Both the position numbers and the translations under genes were made by a program. Below are positions 33,304 to 35,857 of a DNA stretch of 35,857 nucleotides, in pieces. The DNA comes from an uncultured Lachnospiraceae bacterium (GTDB lineage Bacteria > Bacillota > Clostridia > Lachnospirales > Lachnospiraceae), in assembly GCA_951800145.1 (NCBI GenBank), contig CATOJE010000035.1:1-35857 (forward strand), written 5' to 3'. Numbering within the stretch: the first letter of the stretch is position 1; each line of letters starts with the position of its first letter. A model generated the notes under the pieces. That model was given only the letters and a program-made list of their open reading frames with translations. It did no database searches and was not told the origin of the DNA.

Positions 33304-34143
33304 TCATCCTTTTACCGCACCTGCAACCACACCTTCGATGATATACTTCTGACAGGCCAGGTAAAAAATTACAATAGGAATAATTGCCAGAACCAGCACA
33401 CCCATCATGGCGCCCATGTCAATGGATCCATATCCGCCCCGCAGATATTGTACCGCGATAGAGATTGTCTTGTACTTCTTCATATTTAGTGTTAAGTAGG
33501 GCAGCAGATAGTCATTCCAGATCCACATAGTCTGTAAAATCGCCACGGTTACGCAGGTAGGCTTCATAATGGGAAGCACTACATCGAAAAAGGTGTGGAT
33601 AGGGGTGCAGCCATCGATCATAGCCGCCTCTTCTATCTCTAAGGGAATGGACTTTACAAAGCCGGTAAACATAAAGACAGACAGCCCTGCCCCAAAGCCC
33701 AGATAAACTACGATCAATCCCCATGGAGTTGAAAGCCCCAGCATATTGGCAATCTTGGACAGAGGGAACATTACCATCTGGAAGGGAACGATCATGGAAA
33801 AAAGACATAAATAATACAGCATGCTGGTAAAGGTATTCTTTACCCGGCTGATATACCAGGCGCACATGGAGGTGCACAGGATAATCGCCGCCACGGAAAA
33901 GATGGTGATAAACAGAGTCCATCCAAAGGCGGAGAAAAATCCTGTCTTTTCAATCCCATTGAGATAATTTTCAAACCCTACAAAGGATTTTCCGGAGGGG
34001 ATGGAAAATGGCCGTTTGCTGATATAGGCCTTCTTCTTAAAGGAGTTTACTACCACCAGAGCTATGGGAAACAGATAGAGCAGGGACAGCAGCGAAAAAA
34101 CAAGGGTAAGAATATTGTCTGTGGTTTTCTTTTTTGCGCTCAT
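33304..34143 (-). CDS. Carbohydrate ABC transporter permease (MalG-type)
   Basis: The 279-residue inner-membrane protein has six predicted helices and the ATPase-contact EAA loop IEEAAMIDGCTPIHTFFDVV (about 190-209). It ends GVVAGAVKG, typical of the MalG side of the pair. Its ATG overlaps the stop codon of the preceding permease by one base (TAATG), so translation is coupled. No ATPase gene (malK/msmK) is in the operon; a shared ATPase encoded elsewhere is usual in Firmicutes. Confidence 0.93.
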   Translation of the reverse strand: MSAKKKTTDNILTLVFSLLSLLYLFPIALVVVNSFKKKAYISKRPFSIPSGKSFVGFENYLNGIEKTGFFSAFGWTLFITIFSVAAIILCTSMCAWYISRVKNTFTSMLYYLCLFSMIVPFQMVMFPLSKIANMLGLSTPWGLIVVYLGFGAGLSVFMFTGFVKSIPLEIEEAAMIDGCTPIHTFFDVVLPIMKPTCVTVAILQTMWIWNDYLLPYLTLNMKKYKTISIAVQYLRGGYGSIDMGAMMGVLVLAIIPIVIFYLACQKYIIEGVVAGAVKG

Positions 34144-34985
34144 TACTGCTGCACCTCCTTACTTCTGGTAAATACATTCTGCGCCAGAGCGATGACAGCC
34201 ACCAGGATAAAGAAAATCACTGCCTTAGCCTGGCCTACCCCTTCCCAGCCTGCCCTTCCATAGAAGGTATTGGTAATATTGAGGGCCAGCATTTCTGACA
34301 TATTCGACGGCTCCCCATTAGTCAGAGCCAGGTTCTGATCGTAGAGCTTAAAGCCATTTGTCAAGGTCAGGAAGGTACAGATGGTGATGGAAGGCATTAC
34401 CATGGGAATGGTAACGTTCTTTAAAATATCCCAGCCATTGGCTCCGTCGATCTTTGCCGCTTCCACCAGATCCCCGGGGATATTTTGAATTCCGGCAATA
34501 TAAATAATCATCATATAGCCGATCTGCTGCCAGCACATTAAGATCACCAGCCCCCAGAAGCCGTAGACAGAGGAGTAGGTCAGCGTTTTATTAAACTGGA
34601 GCAAAATGCCATTCAGCAGCAGGTTCCACACATAGCCCAGTATAATTCCTCCGATTAGGTTCGGCATAAAGAAGACGGTCCGAAACAGATTGGTCCCCTT
34701 AATCTTCCTGGTCAAAAGCATAGCCGCTACAAAGGCGAAAAAGTTAATCAGCACCACACTGACGATGGTAAACAGAGCTGTATACCACAGCGCGTGGACA
34801 AAGGTGGCATCGGTAAATACCTTTGTGTAATTCACCGCGCCTACAAACTTCGCATCATTGATGGTGGTAAACTTGCAAAATGACAGATATACGCCCACAA
34901 GAAACGGCGCAATAAAACCCATAGTAAAGGCCGCCAGGGTCGGCAGCACAAAAACAGGGAAATAACGTTTAATGGCCTTATCCAT
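34143..34985 (-). CDS. Carbohydrate ABC transporter permease (MalF-type)
   Basis: The 280-residue inner-membrane protein has six helices and an EAA loop (DLVEAAKIDGANGWDILKNV, about 171-190). It is the MalF-side partner of the next gene and short like the Firmicute sugar permeases, lacking the large periplasmic loop of E. coli MalF. Start: AGAGGAG before the ATG. It follows the binding-protein gene after an intergenic stem-loop. Confidence 0.93.
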   Translation of the reverse strand: MDKAIKRYFPVFVLPTLAAFTMGFIAPFLVGVYLSFCKFTTINDAKFVGAVNYTKVFTDATFVHALWYTALFTIVSVVLINFFAFVAAMLLTRKIKGTNLFRTVFFMPNLIGGIILGYVWNLLLNGILLQFNKTLTYSSVYGFWGLVILMCWQQIGYMMIIYIAGIQNIPGDLVEAAKIDGANGWDILKNVTIPMVMPSITICTFLTLTNGFKLYDQNLALTNGEPSNMSEMLALNITNTFYGRAGWEGVGQAKAVIFFILVAVIALAQNVFTRSKEVQQ

Positions 34986-35008
34986 AGTTTACTCCTCTTA
35001 TTATACAA

Positions 35009-35055
35009 GGCTGCCGCAAAATACATAAGTGGGGGAATGGTATTTTGCGGCAGCC
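35009..35055 (-). terminator. Stem-loop between binding protein and permease genes
   Basis: A perfect 16-pair stem (35009-35024 with 35040-35055; GGCTGCCGCAAAATAC and its complement) with a 15-base loop. No U-run follows on the minus strand. Such structures after sugar binding-protein genes usually protect the upstream mRNA and lower permease expression; full termination is unlikely. Confidence 0.75.
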
Positions 35056-35085
35056 ATAATCAGTTCTTTTAATGGGCTGGTTTTA

Positions 35086-35767
35086 TTAATTGTTTGCAGC
35101 CTGGTACTCCACTGCCCAGTTGTCCACAAATGCCTTTACTACAGCATCCCAGTCGCCGGTGCCCTGAGCATATTCAAGCATAGCGCTTCCCAGCTGATTC
35201 TTCCACTCCTCAGAGGGCATGGTGGTGAAATTCCAGCTCACGGAGGTGGTTCCGTTCTTTACATACTCATCTGCTGCCGCAACTAAAGGATTTGCCGGGA
35301 GATATTCCTCGGTAAAGGTGGTAAATGGAGTCACAAAGCCCATCTCCTCTGCCAGTGCCTTCCGTCCGGTATCGCTTTCTACTACCCACTGGAGGAAATC
35401 AAGGGTTGCCTGAATATCTGCCTCAGACGCCTTGGAATTTACACACCAGTAGTTCTCGGATCCAGTGCAAAGGCCCTGGTTCTCCTCGCCCTCGCCGCCG
35501 ATAAAGATGGGAAGCATGCCCAGATCCTCATCTGCTACATCATTATCCTGAATATCTCCGTACGCCCAGGTTCCATTCTGATAGAATACTGCTTCGCCTA
35601 AGGCAAACTCTGCCGCTGCGTCGCTTCCTGTCTTTCCAGATAAAAGAGTGGGCTCACACACAGAGTCGGTAATGTACAGGTCAAAAATTTGCTTAAAGTT
35701 ATCCAGATAGGTGCCCTTTACTGCCTCGGTGGAGGAAATATTATCGGCTTTATACTCATAGATAATA
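35086..35767 (-). pseudogene. Sugar ABC transporter solute-binding protein, 5' end missing
   Basis: About 225 residues of the C-terminal half of an extracellular sugar-binding protein are present (AVKGTYLDNFKQIFDLYI, FYQNGTWAYGD, FLQWVVESDTGRKALAEEMG). Family members are about 420-450 residues long with a lipoprotein signal, so nearly half is missing. The reading frame becomes non-homologous at about 35768, and an in-frame TAA lies further upstream near 35800, still inside the window. The boundary coincides with the apparent end of an insertion sequence. The remaining open frame starts only at a GTG within that foreign DNA. Either the gene is broken in this strain, or the window stops at a misjoined repeat. 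Confidence 0.75.
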
Positions 35768-35857
35768 TGTAGTGACCCCACATTTGCATCTTCGCGGATT
35801 TACCTGTATATTATAATCAAAAAACAAACAATCAGGAATTACCGCATACAAAAGGAG
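35768..35857 (+). mobile_element. Probable left end of an insertion sequence
   Basis: From about 35768 (TGTAGTGACCCCA) the sequence no longer encodes the binding protein. It then shows TATAAT (35812-35817) and, as the last seven bases of the window, AAAGGAG, a ribosome site pointing rightward. This is the layout of an insertion-sequence end with its transposase starting just outside. TG-start and a GTGACCCC motif recall IS21-family ends, but this family call is from memory and unverified. Confidence 0.5.

Noticed and set aside
1-35857. CRISPR array, tRNA, rRNA or prophage
   Set aside because: No spaced direct repeats, cloverleaf genes or phage-type genes were seen on either strand.

Overview
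The window reads as chromosome of a spore-forming, low-to-mid GC Firmicute, most likely a gut-type Lachnospiraceae (Clostridium cluster XIVa). The reasons are the RpoB/RpoC type, spoIIR, a choline-binding-type repeat protein, an LPXTG/thioester surface protein, many GGAGG ribosome sites and TTGACA/TATAAT promoters. The family call is inference from protein character; no rRNA or tRNA gene is present to anchor it. The right edge runs into what looks like an insertion-sequence end and the left edge into strong inverted repeats, so both edges may be natural contig breaks at repeats.

Layout. 1-1410: structured DNA, then a secreted cell-wall-binding repeat protein (+) and a bidirectional terminator shared with rpoC. 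1435-9100: rpoC and rpoB (-) with their own strong promoter; no rplJL is upstream. 9111-9766: a small membrane-anchored unknown (+). 9776-11302: ddl and a DUF1934 gene (-). 11409-12056: spoIIR (+). 12036-19480: a five-gene efflux operon (-) in the order tetR, adaptor (MFP), RND pump, TolC-like, TolC-like, behind a promoter covered by two TetR-type operators. 19502-21200: ispE and a GntR regulator (-) behind a promoter with GntR-like sites. 21253-22854: a YesL-type membrane protein (-) divergent from an anchored unknown (+). 22799-24027: cyclophilin and GNAT acetyltransferase (-). 24200-24330: a possible small RNA. 24361-28762: a three-repeat lipoprotein and a large thioester/Cna-B/LPXTG surface protein with a second membrane protein fused after its sorting signal. 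28973-30621: an HD-family alarmone-hydrolase-like protein (-) divergent from an anchored Ig-like unknown (+). 30633-35857: a maltodextrin-type module (-) in the order truncated binding protein, permease, permease, malQ, lacI.

The most striking system is the RND efflux operon. It encodes a full tripartite set, with a TolC-docking R-L-S motif in the adaptor and TolC-like tip motifs in two different outer-channel-like proteins, in an organism that by its other genes should lack an outer membrane. The second is the 1137-residue surface protein whose LPKTG signal lies at residue 775, followed in frame by a second signal-like segment, an ectodomain and a further membrane anchor; its mRNA leader is highly structured.

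Gene functions are calls from motifs and family memory. No database search or folding program was run.
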